Positions 8,908 to 19,900 of a stretch of DNA of 64,000 bases are shown here, piece after piece (positions within the stretch are counted from its first letter, which is position 1; the number at the start of each line of letters is the position of its first letter). Origin of the DNA: Bacteroidota bacterium (lineage in GTDB: Bacteria; Bacteroidota; Bacteroidia; AKYH767-A; 2013-40CM-41-45); assembly GCA_016720655.1 (NCBI GenBank), contig JADKKE010000010.1, positions 62,001 through 126,000 on the forward strand, in the 5' to 3' direction. The notes under the pieces are model-generated. The model was not told where the DNA came from, did not search any database, and worked only from the letters and a program-made list of their open reading frames with translations. The position numbers and the translations under genes were made by a program.

Positions 8908-11900
8908 ATGTCAGGTATCATCGCTCATCTTTTTCGCAAAAATTGCCTCTTGCTCGCAGGAGCAATTCTTTTTGCTTTGAGCAATGTAGAAGCTGCAACA
9001 AAAACATCTGCACAATCAGGAAACTGGACAAGTGCATCAACGTGGTCGCCTTCCGGAGTTCCGGCGAATAGCGACAATGTCATTATCGCAAATGGTCATA
9101 CTGTAACAATTGACAACAACAAGACAATACAAAATATTACTGTCAATTCCGGCGGGATACTCCTGTGGAATGCGGGTAAACGAATTACAATCAACGGAAA
9201 TTTTACAGTCAACGGAACAGCGACAATGAACAAAGGAGAAATCACACTCTCTTCTCCCGGACTTGCTTTTACACTGGGTCCGTCTTCATTTTTTACCTGG
9301 GATCCGGGAACAAATAATTCGACGAATGCAACGCTTTTCACCCGTGGTGCTGAAAGTTTTGCCTCAACAAGTACATTGATAATTAAAAACTGGTACAACT
9401 ACACGCTGTCTCTTGGTTCTGTGATCACCGGAAATTTTGGAAACCTGATCATGAACAGTCCGGGCGGAAGTAGTTCTATCGTTGAATGGAACCAAAACAA
9501 CCAATTCGAAACACATCAGATTCTTGGAACTCTGACTATTGACCAGGGTTGGATTACACTGGATAAATCCGGAAGTATTTCTTCGACTTCAATCGGCAAC
9601 ATTGTTCTCACTTCAGTGAATTCTGCATTTTATGGCCATAGCGGAACTCACCTTGGATCGTTTTCAATTACTACCGGTTCCGTTACGAACAATGGAGGAA
9701 TATTTTACGGTCTGAATAACGGAAATGGAAATGTCACTATCAATGTAAATGGAAATTTTACAAACATTGGAAATGTGAAAATCATTAATAACGGCGGTGT
9801 ACTTGCAGTTGGAAATGGTAACGCGACTTTTAATGTGAGTGGCACTTACCTTCAAAGCACGGGAGATACACGAATAATTTACAATGTTACAACTCTATTG
9901 TCAGGAACATTTACGTCAACAATCAATGCACTCAGTCTGACCGGCGGAATTTTCATGGGTCAAACCGGTTGTCATATTCTGGGCAGTACTTCCTCCCTGA
10001 CTATTACAAATAATTGTACAATTAATTTTAGTTCAGCGGCAGATAAATTCCGATGCACTTCACTTTCAAGTATTGGAGTGGTTTTGAATAATGCAAAAGT
10101 AAATTTTACAGTTGGCGGCAACCTTGTTTTCTCCGGTCCGGGAGCTGCTGAATTTACAAGTTCCGCATCAGCCGGAATTGAAACCATCCAAATTGGAGGA
10201 AACCTCCAAATCAATAGCGGTGTTTTCTCTATGAACTATGGAACATCCGCTGCCTCACACGATTTGACACTCACCATCAACGGAGATCTTATTGTGAACG
10301 GTGGCACATCTTACTTGTCGAGAAACAGTGGCACAAGTGTCATTACAATTGGTGGAAATATTTCCATTTCATCAGGAATACTTGCAGTGAAAGGTTCTTC
10401 CGGAAGCTGCACGTTCAATCTAACAGGAAACTTTCTTCAAAACGGTGGTACATTCTACCTCCATAGCAATGGAACAACATTTACACCGAATCCAATCACG
10501 TTAAATATAAGTGGAACCTTTGCTCAGAGTGCCGGAACATTCTCGTTTGACGACAACACATCGAATTCGAGTGCTGTGCACATTTTGAATATTCTTGGAT
10601 CACAATACAGCATCAGCGGTACAGGGATTATTACCCATGCCGGCTCGGGAAGCAGCACAGTATTTGGTCTCCTGCGATTTTCCGGTTCCGGCACACAAGT
10701 ATACAGCCGAACAGGAAACACACATGCTTTAACACAAGTCAAAATTGAAATTGGGAGCAATGTTCAGATTGGAACCGGCAACCTGCTCATTGCCTCCGGA
10801 AATTCAGCGGGAACTGACTATTTGAAAATAGTAACAGGAGGTAAACTTGATCTCGGTTTAAATCAAATCATTTCAGAAGCAAGTTTTAGCAACTGTGGAA
10901 TACAAGTTGATTCCGGAGGAACACTTTCAACGGAATCATCCTATGGACTTTACGATGGAACATCATCCGCATCTCTTGCTTCAACGGGAAATATGGATTA
11001 TTTCCTTCATGCATCCGGTGTTATTGAATATACGGGAAACGGAAATCAGATACTCACCGGAACAGGAAATGGAATTGCGACAAGCATCAACCATCAATAT
11101 GGAATTTTAAAAATAAATAAAAGTAATACGGCTTACGCCGAACCGGTCCTTTCCAATGTCATTGTTCGAACGCAACTTCAGATGGAATCCGGTGAATTAA
11201 GGCTGAATGGAAATACTCTGACCATCTCCAACGGCAACAATTCCGGAATCACCCGAAATAACGGATATATTTTTAGTGAAAGCGATGCCAGTTCATTAGT
11301 ATGGAAGGACATGTCAGGCGGAATGCACGTTATTCCATTGGGATTGAATAGCACAACCTATCTACCTGTGTCAATCACCCCTACTTCCGGTTTTCCATCC
11401 GATGTACAAATTTCCACTCGTGGGACAGCAGCGGATAATAAGCCTTACCCTGCTGTCGCAGCAGCTGCTACCTCTATCAATTTATTAATGAATGGCCGAG
11501 ACGGATCTACTGATGCTGTTGTTGACCGGTGGTGGAATTTCTCAGCTCCGGGACTAACTGCAAATGTCATACTCAGTTATCCGGGTACAGAAAACACACT
11601 TTCTCCAGAGCTATCGGCAGGAATGCTGAGCATGATGAGTTGGAACGGAAGCAGCTGGTCCTCGCCAAGAGGATCCGGTTTGGGAGTGAATTCAGGTGTT
11701 GGCACCCTTACTATAAACAATGCAACGCAGTTTTCACATTGGATCATTGCTTCTAATTCTGCGGCATTGCCAATAGAGCTCGCTTACTTCACCGCAAATG
11801 TCACCGGTAAAGAAGTATTGCTTAGTTGGGCCACTGCAACAGAAACCAACAATTCATTTTTCAATATCGAAAGAGGAACAGATGGGATTTCTTATGAATC

Positions 11901-12330
11901 CATTCAACAAATTAATGGTGCAGGGAACAGTACATCCTTTTTGACATATGGAGTTACTGATAAAAATCCGATTGAAGGCACATCCTATTACCGGTTGAAA
12001 CAAACAGATTTTGATGGCAAATATTCTTATTCGAATGTCGAAGTCATCAATTACACTTCATCACTTGCAAATAAAATTCTGATTAACTCAATAGGTCCGA
12101 ATCCATTCAAAGACAATTTTACCATACACTTTGCTACTGAAGCAGAGCAGGATGTGGAATTCCAGCTTTTGAGTTCATCCGGACAAATGTTGGAGAATAA
12201 AAAAATTCGTACGCACGACGGTATGAATCAATATGAATACACAAATGGACAGAATCTTGAGAATGGCGTGTACTTTATTCAATTGATTTGTCAGGATCAG
12301 AAATTGAGCAGGAAGATGGTTAAGAATTAA
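8908..12330 (+). CDS. Large T9SS-secreted protein with G8-like N-terminus and parallel-beta repeats
   Basis: 1140 residues. A signal peptide ends near NVEAATK. The start of the mature protein (GNWTSASTWSPSGVPANSD, then HTVTIDN) is the pattern seen in G8-like or beta-helix surface proteins of this phylum. Residues ~70-850 are Gly/Ser/Thr/Asn rich with short recurring strands (VNGNFT, TINGDLIVNGG), consistent with a beta-solenoid. A module at about 950-1040 has LLSWATATETNNSFFNIERG. The last ~80 residues form a type A T9SS sorting domain (IGPNPFKDNFTIHF, GVYFIQLICQDQKLSRKMVK). It should be exported and surface-attached or released. Ligand unknown. Confidence 0.85.
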   Translation: MSGIIAHLFRKNCLLLAGAILFALSNVEAATKTSAQSGNWTSASTWSPSGVPANSDNVIIANGHTVTIDNNKTIQNITVNSGGILLWNAGKRITINGNFTVNGTATMNKGEITLSSPGLAFTLGPSSFFTWDPGTNNSTNATLFTRGAESFASTSTLIIKNWYNYTLSLGSVITGNFGNLIMNSPGGSSSIVEWNQNNQFETHQILGTLTIDQGWITLDKSGSISSTSIGNIVLTSVNSAFYGHSGTHLGSFSITTGSVTNNGGIFYGLNNGNGNVTINVNGNFTNIGNVKIINNGGVLAVGNGNATFNVSGTYLQSTGDTRIIYNVTTLLSGTFTSTINALSLTGGIFMGQTGCHILGSTSSLTITNNCTINFSSAADKFRCTSLSSIGVVLNNAKVNFTVGGNLVFSGPGAAEFTSSASAGIETIQIGGNLQINSGVFSMNYGTSAASHDLTLTINGDLIVNGGTSYLSRNSGTSVITIGGNISISSGILAVKGSSGSCTFNLTGNFLQNGGTFYLHSNGTTFTPNPITLNISGTFAQSAGTFSFDDNTSNSSAVHILNILGSQYSISGTGIITHAGSGSSTVFGLLRFSGSGTQVYSRTGNTHALTQVKIEIGSNVQIGTGNLLIASGNSAGTDYLKIVTGGKLDLGLNQIISEASFSNCGIQVDSGGTLSTESSYGLYDGTSSASLASTGNMDYFLHASGVIEYTGNGNQILTGTGNGIATSINHQYGILKINKSNTAYAEPVLSNVIVRTQLQMESGELRLNGNTLTISNGNNSGITRNNGYIFSESDASSLVWKDMSGGMHVIPLGLNSTTYLPVSITPTSGFPSDVQISTRGTAADNKPYPAVAAAATSINLLMNGRDGSTDAVVDRWWNFSAPGLTANVILSYPGTENTLSPELSAGMLSMMSWNGSSWSSPRGSGLGVNSGVGTLTINNATQFSHWIIASNSAALPIELAYFTANVTGKEVLLSWATATETNNSFFNIERGTDGISYESIQQINGAGNSTSFLTYGVTDKNPIEGTSYYRLKQTDFDGKYSYSNVEVINYTSSLANKILINSIGPNPFKDNFTIHFATEAEQDVEFQLLSSSGQMLENKKIRTHDGMNQYEYTNGQNLENGVYFIQLICQDQKLSRKMVKN

Positions 12331-12337
12331 GAATTAA

Positions 12338-12392
12338 GAGTTATGAGTTATGAGTTATGAGTTATGAGTTATGAGTTATGAGTTATGAGTTA
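12338..12392 (+). repeat. Heptamer tandem repeat (gagttat, nearly 8 copies)
   Basis: Seven perfect copies of gagttat plus a partial eighth lie in the gap between two + strand genes. Perfect copies suggest recent slippage or expansion. Confidence 0.95.
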
Positions 12393-12456
12393 ATTTATTA
12401 TTCAGCAATTTAAGAACAGGGATACAAATCAACAATCATCAATCAATATTCGTCTC

Positions 12457-13809
12457 ATGAAAAATAAACTACGCAACAGGAATCGGCAAAAAGCGAGAAT
12501 GTCTACACGGCTAATGATTGTCCTGGCGACATTCTCGGGTGTGTTCCTTTTGACATTGGGCTGGTTAGTCTACCTGAATTTCGACAACCTGAGTAAAACC
12601 AGAGCTTCCGGCAATGGCGGCGAAGGCGGTGGAACCGCACTCAATACGACAGGTGAAATTCTGACGGAATTCACATGGGAAAAAAATCCTGTATCACTTG
12701 CCACCTTGGGTCCTGATGCAATAAAATGCAGCAAAGATGCACATAGCATGAATGGCGGACGGTCCTCTACGAATGGTTTGTCTCCAGGACCAAATGGCAA
12801 AGATATCGACCTTGAATTTGAGGCCACAGAATTATTTAATCAGGAAGGAATAGACATCAGCATAGATTACAGGAGAAGTGAGCCCGGTGGTTCGTTCTTT
12901 AGCAGAGGAAACAATTTTAATTTCGGGATAGAAAATAATATTTTGACCATCGCTTACCGTATTGAAAATGCAAAGGGAGGAAGTGAAATTGTGAAAGAGC
13001 GAACGAATTACGAAATACCTGATGACCCACTCTACCGTACGTATCGTTTCATTTATTCACCAAATTCAGGAAAAGCAGAAATATTCGTGAACAGTGTTGT
13101 TGTTTGGAGTCATCAGGGCCCCGGAAATGCGCCGCTGTCATGGAAAAATGCAGGCAATATTGTGATCGGAAAAAACTTGAATGGAAATGGTGTAGACAAA
13201 GCCATACTGGATAATCTTGTTGTTCGCTCAACCGGATCGGTTTCTCCACTTGCAGAGTCTCTTTTGAATTTCATGCTTGAACCGAAAGAAGGAGTTGTCA
13301 AAGTTCATTGGTCAAGTTCTGCGAATGACAAAGTTGATTACTACACAATTGAGCGATCCATTAATGGTGTTGATTTCGTTAATGTGAGTAATGTTAAATC
13401 CAATCCTCAGAAACCGGAAGGAGAAGAATACGAATACATCGACAAAACATCTGCATCTACAAGTATTGTATACTATCGCTTAAGGCAAACATTCCTAAAC
13501 GGAAAATTTGTAACACATCCACTTTCAGCAATCAAATTCAAAACAGAAAAAGATTTTGCGATAGAACGTGTGAATCCACAAATGTTTGACCACAGTTTCG
13601 ATGTATCGTATTTTCTTCCGAAGTCAGGGAGAGTCTGGATGCAACTGAGTGATTCCAAAGGGAAAGTCATCAGTACTGAAACTTTCGAAGCACCACAGGG
13701 AAAAAATGTTCATGTATTCAAAGATCAATTGAACCTCGAACATGGAGAATATACGCTTCACCTGATTTTCGATAATAAAAAAATAAGCACGAAGGTGACG
13801 AAGGCATAA
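12457..13809 (+). CDS. Anchored LamG-like protein with T9SS-like C-terminal domain
   Basis: 450 residues. The N-terminus repeats the layout of the small protein at 8569: basic tail, membrane helix (LMIVLATFSGVFLLTLGWLV), YLNF. Residues ~65-270 resemble a concanavalin/LamG-like jelly roll (DLEFEATELFNQEGIDISID, YRTYRFIYSPNSGKAEIFVN, ILDNLVVRS). A fibronectin-like segment follows (VKVHWSSSANDKVDYYTIER). The last ~75 residues look like a type A sorting domain (GKVISTETFEAPQGKN, HGEYTLHLIFDNKKISTKV). It probably forms a set with the cargo upstream. The long basic N-terminus is odd for a T9SS cargo and may be a non-cleaved anchor. Confidence 0.75.
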   Translation: MKNKLRNRNRQKARMSTRLMIVLATFSGVFLLTLGWLVYLNFDNLSKTRASGNGGEGGGTALNTTGEILTEFTWEKNPVSLATLGPDAIKCSKDAHSMNGGRSSTNGLSPGPNGKDIDLEFEATELFNQEGIDISIDYRRSEPGGSFFSRGNNFNFGIENNILTIAYRIENAKGGSEIVKERTNYEIPDDPLYRTYRFIYSPNSGKAEIFVNSVVVWSHQGPGNAPLSWKNAGNIVIGKNLNGNGVDKAILDNLVVRSTGSVSPLAESLLNFMLEPKEGVVKVHWSSSANDKVDYYTIERSINGVDFVNVSNVKSNPQKPEGEEYEYIDKTSASTSIVYYRLRQTFLNGKFVTHPLSAIKFKTEKDFAIERVNPQMFDHSFDVSYFLPKSGRVWMQLSDSKGKVISTETFEAPQGKNVHVFKDQLNLEHGEYTLHLIFDNKKISTKVTKA

Positions 13810-13894
13810 ATCCTTCCATTCTAAAAGTATTTAAGCTTCGTAATAATCCGGTGACGATTTGATTTTATCGGGAACAGGATTTAATCGAATTCAT

Positions 13895-13938
13895 AAAAAA
13901 CAAAAGGGAAACAAATTTCTTTGCTTCCCTTTTGTCTT
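13895..13938 (-). terminator. Terminator of PorE-like copy 1 (possibly bidirectional)
   Basis: The inverted repeat aaaagggaa/ttccctttt continues outward as aacaaaa/tgtcttt with one mismatch, giving A and T runs on both sides. It lies about 20 bp after the PorE-like stop codon and can also serve the + strand gene ending at 13809. Confidence 0.8.
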
Positions 13939-13958
13939 TTGTGTTGTTGGGGATCGGA

Positions 13959-15874
13959 TTATTTCTGTGTCATCTTGGTGACCTTAAATTCTGTTCTCCG
14001 GTTGGCCTGGTGCTGCTCTTCGCTACACTCCACACCATTGCTGCAGCCATTCACCAGCTGCGTTTCTCCGTAGCCTTTGGCAACCAGTCGATCAGCAAGG
14101 ATGCCGTGCTTCACAAGGTAGTCGACGACCGATTCAGCCCGCTTCTGGGAGAGTGTCATGTTGTATTTGTCGTCGGCCCGCGAATCGGTATGTGAGCCCA
14201 GTTCTATCGAGATATCCGATTGTCACGCATGATTCCTACCAGTTTGTCAAGGCCTTCCGCTGCATCTGTACGGATATTGTATTTATCCAAATCGTAGTAA
14301 ATGTTCTCCAATACTATCGGTTTGTTCACGATGATCTGTTCCATCTCCAGCTTGAGCTTGACAAACATATTCTCGCTCTGCTTCTTTCCCACCGTACTGA
14401 CCGGTTCCGTATTGGTAAAGTAACTGTCCTTGCTCCCCATCACTACATAGTCCGTCTCCGGGTTCAGCTTGAAGAAAAATTTTCCATCCGGACCCGTGGT
14501 GAAGAGTTCTTCTTGCCCGTCTTCTTGTTGGTCAGTTCAACCACCACGCCCGCGAGCGGTTCCTGTGTCGATTTCTCAACAGCTATCCCTTCCAGGGTAA
14601 AGCGTAAATCATTCACCGTAAAGGCATAGATATTATCCTGGGTCGTATTCTTTGTGTCGCGGTTGCTCGATACCAATCCCGCCGTCCCGCTGTCGTTCAA
14701 GGCGATTCCAAAATCATCGTAACTCGTATTGAGCGGATAGCCCATGTTCTGCGGACGGCTCCAACTCCCTTCACTTTGCGTGCTGCTGAATACATCCAGT
14801 CCGCCCATTCCGTAATGGCCCTCTGAACTAAAATACAAGATCGAATCCTGGAAGCTCATCGGGAAGAGTTCGTTGTTCGGACTGTTTACCGTTGGACCCA
14901 GGTTTTCAGGTTTGCTCCACGCTCCGTTTTCTTTTTTGCAACGGTACACATCCGTGCTGTCTTGTCCGTTTGGCATGTCATTCACAAAATAGAGTGTGTT
15001 CCCGTCTTTGCTCAAACTCGGATGGCCCAAACTATAGTCTGCATTGTCGTAGGGAAAATCTGTGATGAAACGAAAGGTGCTGTCTTTCTTTATGCCCTGG
15101 CAGATCTTTAAGATCACTACATCGTCGTCAGACTTCTTCACTTTCCGGGCCACATACGTATTCCGTGTGAAGTAAACAGTATCTCCTTTGCTGCTGAAGC
15201 TGGCCGGACCTTCGTGGTAGATTCCGTTCAGTTCTCCTTTGAGTAATTCCGGTGCGCCGTAATTCCCCTTCCCATTGTCTTTGGAATAATACAAATCCAA
15301 AAACGGACGGCCCGTCCACTGGTAGGTTTTCGTCGAACCTTTTGCCCGGGGTACGGTCGCTCACAAAAACGATTCCATCCTTGTACCACACCGGGGAGAA
15401 GTTACTCTGACCGCTGTTGATGCTGCTGCTCTGAAGTGTATACTTTGCACTATCGGCCTGCCACCGTGTAATGCTGTCGCAGGAACTCCGCATTTTGCGC
15501 GCGCTTTCATCGCCCGGCTGAGAGCCCAGGTATTGGTCAAAATAATTTTTTGCCTGTTCGTATTTTCCGCTCCGCATCAGAAGCTGTGCATACCGAAGGC
15601 GGTGGATCGGCTGGACTTCTTTGAGTTGCATCACCTTTCCATAGGCTTCCTCCGCCTTGCCCAAATTATTGGTCATCCGGTAACTCTCTGCCAGTTTGAT
15701 CTGTCCTTCCGGAAAGTTTTTCTTCCCCAGCGCTTTCTGGTATTCTTCGATCGCACTGCTGTAGGCCAGATCCCGGTACATCCGGTTACCCTGACGCATG
15801 TGATAACTTGCACAGCTACTCAACAGTACTACTACTGCTGCACTCGCTGCAATTTTGGAAAAGTTCTTGATCAT
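13959..15874 (-). CDS. PorE-like OmpA lipoprotein, copy 1 (three frameshifts)
   Basis: Read as one ~640-residue gene broken by three single-base differences from copy 2: an extra T at 15340-15343, and missing bases near 14510 (ttcttc versus ttctttc) and 14218 (ccgatt versus ccggatt). The order is lipoprotein signal (VVVLLSSCASYH), TPR helices (YRDLAYSSAIEEYQKAL), a WD40/PD40-type propeller (NFSPVWYKDGIVFVSDR, LGHPSLSKDGNTLYFV), a carboxypeptidase-regulatory-like segment (VEKSTQEPLAGVVVELTNKK) and an OmpA peptidoglycan-binding domain (YYDLDKYNIR, MTLSQKRAESVVDYL). This is the plan of PorE, which ties the T9SS to peptidoglycan. It lies downstream of PorP. The breaks may be sequencing errors. 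Confidence 0.8.
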
Positions 15875-15883
15875 ATTTTATTT

Positions 15884-15915
15884 GTTCAAGGTTCAAAGTT
15901 CAAGGTTCAAGGTTG
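15884..15915 (-). repeat. Heptamer repeat (gttcaag)
   Basis: Four 7-bp units gttcaag/gttcaaa and a partial fifth lie just upstream of the PorE-like start in the PorP-PorE spacer. The same tract is in copy 2. Confidence 0.85.
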
Positions 15916-15953
15916 TTTTGAGTTGATGAGTTTGAGAGTTAGGAGTTAGCAAC

Positions 15954-15987
15954 CGTCCCTCGTCCCTCGTCCCCCGTCCCTTCCCTT
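15954..15987 (-). repeat. Heptamer repeat (cgtccct)
   Basis: Four 7-bp units: cgtccct, cgtccct, cgtcccc, cgtccct, plus tccctt, reaching the PorP stop codon. The unit order differs from copy 2 (25511-25544), so the tract has changed since the duplication. Confidence 0.85.
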
Positions 15988-16915
15988 AAAAATAACGTGG
16001 CGTCTTGATCTTCATAATATCATATCCAAAATCATAGCCTATCATGATCTCGTGAGAGCCGGAGCTGTAATCCTTGATATCGGTAAATGTAAAATCATAG
16101 CTGTAGCCCAAACGCAACTTCTTGCTCAGTTGCAATTCCAAAAGCGCGACAAAGCTGTCGCCTGTCCGGTAACTTCCGCCGATCCAAAGCGTGTTGGCAA
16201 GCAAGACATTCAGATTGAAGTCTGCTTCCACCGGTGCATTCTGTACATACTTCACCAGCACGCTCGGACGAAGAACTACATCCGGATGCACCGGCAATGC
16301 CACACCCACTGTCCCAAAGTAATGGCGCACCTGATGCGGGATCACCTCGCCGCTATTCACATCGATACTCAGACTCTTGCTTGGATCATAGCTGATGATC
16401 GTAGGTACCGATAAGCCAGCATAAAATTTTTCAGTATACAAATAGGCGCCTGCTCCAACGTTCGGCAGGAATTTCGATACCTGATCACCCGCAAAAGCCG
16501 GATCACCCGTATCCCAGTATTTTAAATCGCTGTTCTTATAACTGTAATACCCGCCTCCGGCACGAAGTCCAACCGAGAGTTTCATCTTCGCTCCTACCTT
16601 CAGATGATACGCCGCATTCAGGTACGCATCCGTTCTGTCCGTCACCGCGATTTTATCATGGCTCAGCAATACGCCCCAGCCAAAATTCGTCAGACCCAAA
16701 GGACCGTGCAAAGAAGCAACCTGTGTCTCCGGCGCGCCTTTAAAATCAACCCACTGCTTCCGGTACAACAGTGTCGCCATCATGTACTCTTTGCTCCCCG
16801 CATACGCAGGGTTCAACAGCAAATGATTAAACATATACTGGCTCACAAGGATGTCCTGCTGCGCATAACCACTAAGGCCACTCAGGAACAGGACGATCGT
16901 TAGGATTCTTTTCAT
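15986..16915 (-). CDS. PorP/SprF family T9SS outer-membrane protein, copy 1
   Basis: 309 residues with a signal peptide (ILTIVLFLSGLSGYAQQ) followed by the family hallmark QYMFNHLLLNPAYAGS and, later, YRKQWVDFKGAP. The rest is barrel-like with alternating glycine/aromatic strands, ending in YDIMKIKTPRYF. PorP/SprF proteins are outer-membrane partners of the T9SS; SprF-type members are needed for secretion of cargo with a type B (gliding-associated) C-terminal domain, which the adhesin just upstream has. The protein is identical over all 309 residues to copy 2, although the genes differ at scattered third positions. The order adhesin -> PorP -> PorE-like suggests one operon on the - strand. 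Confidence 0.95.
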   Translation of the reverse strand: MKRILTIVLFLSGLSGYAQQDILVSQYMFNHLLLNPAYAGSKEYMMATLLYRKQWVDFKGAPETQVASLHGPLGLTNFGWGVLLSHDKIAVTDRTDAYLNAAYHLKVGAKMKLSVGLRAGGGYYSYKNSDLKYWDTGDPAFAGDQVSKFLPNVGAGAYLYTEKFYAGLSVPTIISYDPSKSLSIDVNSGEVIPHQVRHYFGTVGVALPVHPDVVLRPSVLVKYVQNAPVEADFNLNVLLANTLWIGGSYRTGDSFVALLELQLSKKLRLGYSYDFTFTDIKDYSSGSHEIMIGYDFGYDIMKIKTPRYF

Positions 16916-16968
16916 GGGTTTTTATTCGCTCTGCAATTGTTTTGAAGGAGATGAAGCATGGATGTGAT

Positions 16969-19900
16969 TTATCTCCGTAAATCCACATATGAATTAAGCC
17001 GGATATCAGAATTTTTAATGGTGAGTACAACAAAGTAAGTTCCCTCCGGCAACGCTTCTCCATCCTTATTTTGCCCGTTCCAATCGGTGTTCATGTAGTT
17101 TTCCTTTTTGTAAACTTCATTCCCCCAGCGATTGAATACTGTGAACATATTTTCCGGGTACCTGTTGATGCCATGGATTTCATAGAACTCACCGAAAGGA
17201 TCACCGTTGGGAGAAAATCCTGTTGGAAGATCGAGATCACATTCCGCTACAGGAGGAACAATGATTTGCACTGTATCATATCCATAGCAGGTTCCATCCG
17301 TGATTGTCCACAATAAAATATTGGTACCATCTGTCAGGTTCGTCACTGTTGAATTTGGTGATGAAATACTGCTGAAAGTAGCACTTCCGCTAAGGTAACT
17401 CCAGGTACCGGTTACTGCACCGTTCAGTTGAGCGTCCAAAGAGAAAATCGGATCACAACCGGTCTGGTCAGTACCCGCATTCGCGGCGATCTGATTCGGC
17501 TGAACAATGATCACCGAAGAAGTACTCGTACAGTTGTTTCCATCTGTAACGGTAACCGTATATGTATTCGGAGCCAGTCCGCTTGCGGAAGAGGTCGTTC
17601 CACCTGACGGTGACCAGGAATAGGTATATGGAATAATACCGCCATTCACATTTGCATTTGCACTACCATCACTTGTTCCATAGCAGGTAACGTTGACGCT
17701 TGTAGCTGTAATTGCTATCGCTTGTGGTTGGGTAATGGTAGCATTTAAATTAAGTGTACACCCATTTGCATCGGTAATCACAACGGAAATGGTACCCGCG
17801 GTTAAGCTATCTGCAATCAATCCTGTATCACTATTCGACCATGCATACGTATAAGGTGCGGTTCCACCTGTCGCAGCAGTAACACTTGCATTGCCATTGT
17901 CACCGGTATTGCAACTCACCGGTGATGTCGAAGCAATACTCGAAGCAACAGAACCCGGCTGAAGAATATTTACTGAATCCAAAACCACACAATTATTGTT
18001 ATCTGTGATAGTCACTACTATATATCCCGCTCCCAAACTATCCGCACCGGTTCCAATGTCACCATTTGACCAGGAATAATTATAGGGTGAAGCTCCTCCC
18101 CGTGACACTCACATTGGCAGTACCATCATTTACTCCACTACACCGGGCGTCTACTCCCGAAACTGTTGGAATCAGTTGAGGACTTTCCGTGATGGTGGCT
18201 GAAACAGTACCTGTACAATTGTTTGCATCCGTAATTGTAACTGTCACTGCGCCGGCAGGCAAACTGTCGGCAGTAATACCTGTGTCTCCATTCGTCCATG
18301 AATAAGTAAAAGGAGATGTGCCACCACTGAAGGTGACACTCGCTGAACCAAGCGCTGAACCGAAACACAAATTATCTATCTGAGAAGAAATGCTTGCAGT
18401 AATTGTTGGCAGCGCACTTACCACAACGCTATCCAGGTGTGTACAATTCACGCTGTCAGTTATGGTGATATAATAAGTACCCGGACTTAATCCGCTTGCA
18501 GTGGCAGTGCTTTGTCCTCCCGGATTCCAGGAATACGTATACGGGGTGAGACCACTGGTTACGACGACACTGGCTGATCCATTTGATTGTCCACAGGTCG
18601 TTGCTGTTGACGAAATGGTGTTTGTGATTGCAGGAGGCTCCGTTAGTGTGAAGCTTGCTGAATCAACACAGCCATTTGCATCTGTAATATTCACAGTGTA
18701 GGAATTGGCAGCAAGTCCTGTGATGTTCTGAGTTGTTTCTGTAGTTGACCAGAGATATGAAATCGGTGCTACACCTCCATTTACATTCAGGTTAATAAAT
18801 CCATCTCCGGAATTGTTGCATGTCAGATTGAATCCATTGAATCCGAAATTGTCGCAACCGGATCCAATGGCAAAGGTTCCGTAAGAATAAAGGAGGTGTC
18901 CAACATACAACCATTTGCATCAAAGACTCTGACATTGATTGTATCTGCAGGTAAATTGCAAGCCTGGTTTCCAAGAATATTATCATCGATATCCCACTCA
19001 TAAGTATAAGGAGTGCTTCCACCTCCTACTGCTACAGTAATACAAGCAAGTGAATCTCCGTTGCAGGGAACATTGTATCCATTGAACAAAGAAAATGTAG
19101 CACTAAGATTGACAGGAATCGGCTGTGTGAATGAAATTGAATCTGTATGCTGACAACCATTGCTGTCAGTGACTGTGAGGTAATATGTTCCGGCACTCAG
19201 ACCCACTGCCGAATCAGCCACATCTCCGTTAGACCATAAGTATTGATAAGGCGGTACTCCTCCCGATGCAGTAGCATATGCTGTTCCATCATTGTATCCG
19301 AAACAACTCACGTTGACACCACCACTATACACGAAGGGCTCAGAAATTGTTACACTGGTATCTTTTCTACATCCATTGCCATCAATAATAGTTACATCGT
19401 ATGTCCCCGAAGTCAATCCGCCAATGCTATCGGTCGTCTGAGAATTGGACCACAGATATGTATAATTCCCATCTCCGCCGGTAACTGTGAGGGAAATGAA
19501 ACCATTGCTTCCACCATTGCACTGAACTCCATAACCCTGGAAATCGGCAGTAACTGCGGGAGTCGTCAATGAATCCGGATTTGGCAAAACGAAACCAACA
19601 CTATCCGTACAATTATTCACATCCGTTACTATCGCATAAACAGTCCCTGAAGTCAGATGACCGCAGGAATCAGTGGTTGCACCGTTTGACCATAAATATG
19701 TATAGGGAGCAACACTTCCGGAAGTATTTAGAATTACATATCCGGATGAATCTCCAAAACATTTGGGTTGTTGAATAACAGGTGCGTAAGCAAAAGGATT
19801 CGGTTGAACAAGTGTTGTTGATCCAAGGATCGAACAACCATTGATATCGGATACGGAAACCTCTACTGCTCCTGCTGGTAAATTGAAGATTGTGTCATTT

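Larger units (their letters stand above)
13895..16918 (-). repeat. Duplicated block, copy 1 (terminator + PorE-like + PorP)
   Basis: This ~3.0 kb block is nearly identical to 23692-26475. Similarity begins in the terminator stem and stops just before the PorP start codon (the sequences part around 16925 and 26480). The adhesin genes on the upstream side are not duplicates of each other. Copy 1 keeps about 230 bp missing from copy 2. Confidence 0.9.

Noticed and set aside
12338..12392. Possible CRISPR array
   Set aside because: The 7-bp units are directly adjacent, with no spacers; the same applies to the other heptamer tracts.
13932..14195. Identical + strand ORFs over the ends of both PorE-like genes (also 23729-23992)
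   Set aside because: The conservation comes from the duplicated PorE-like sequence on the - strand.
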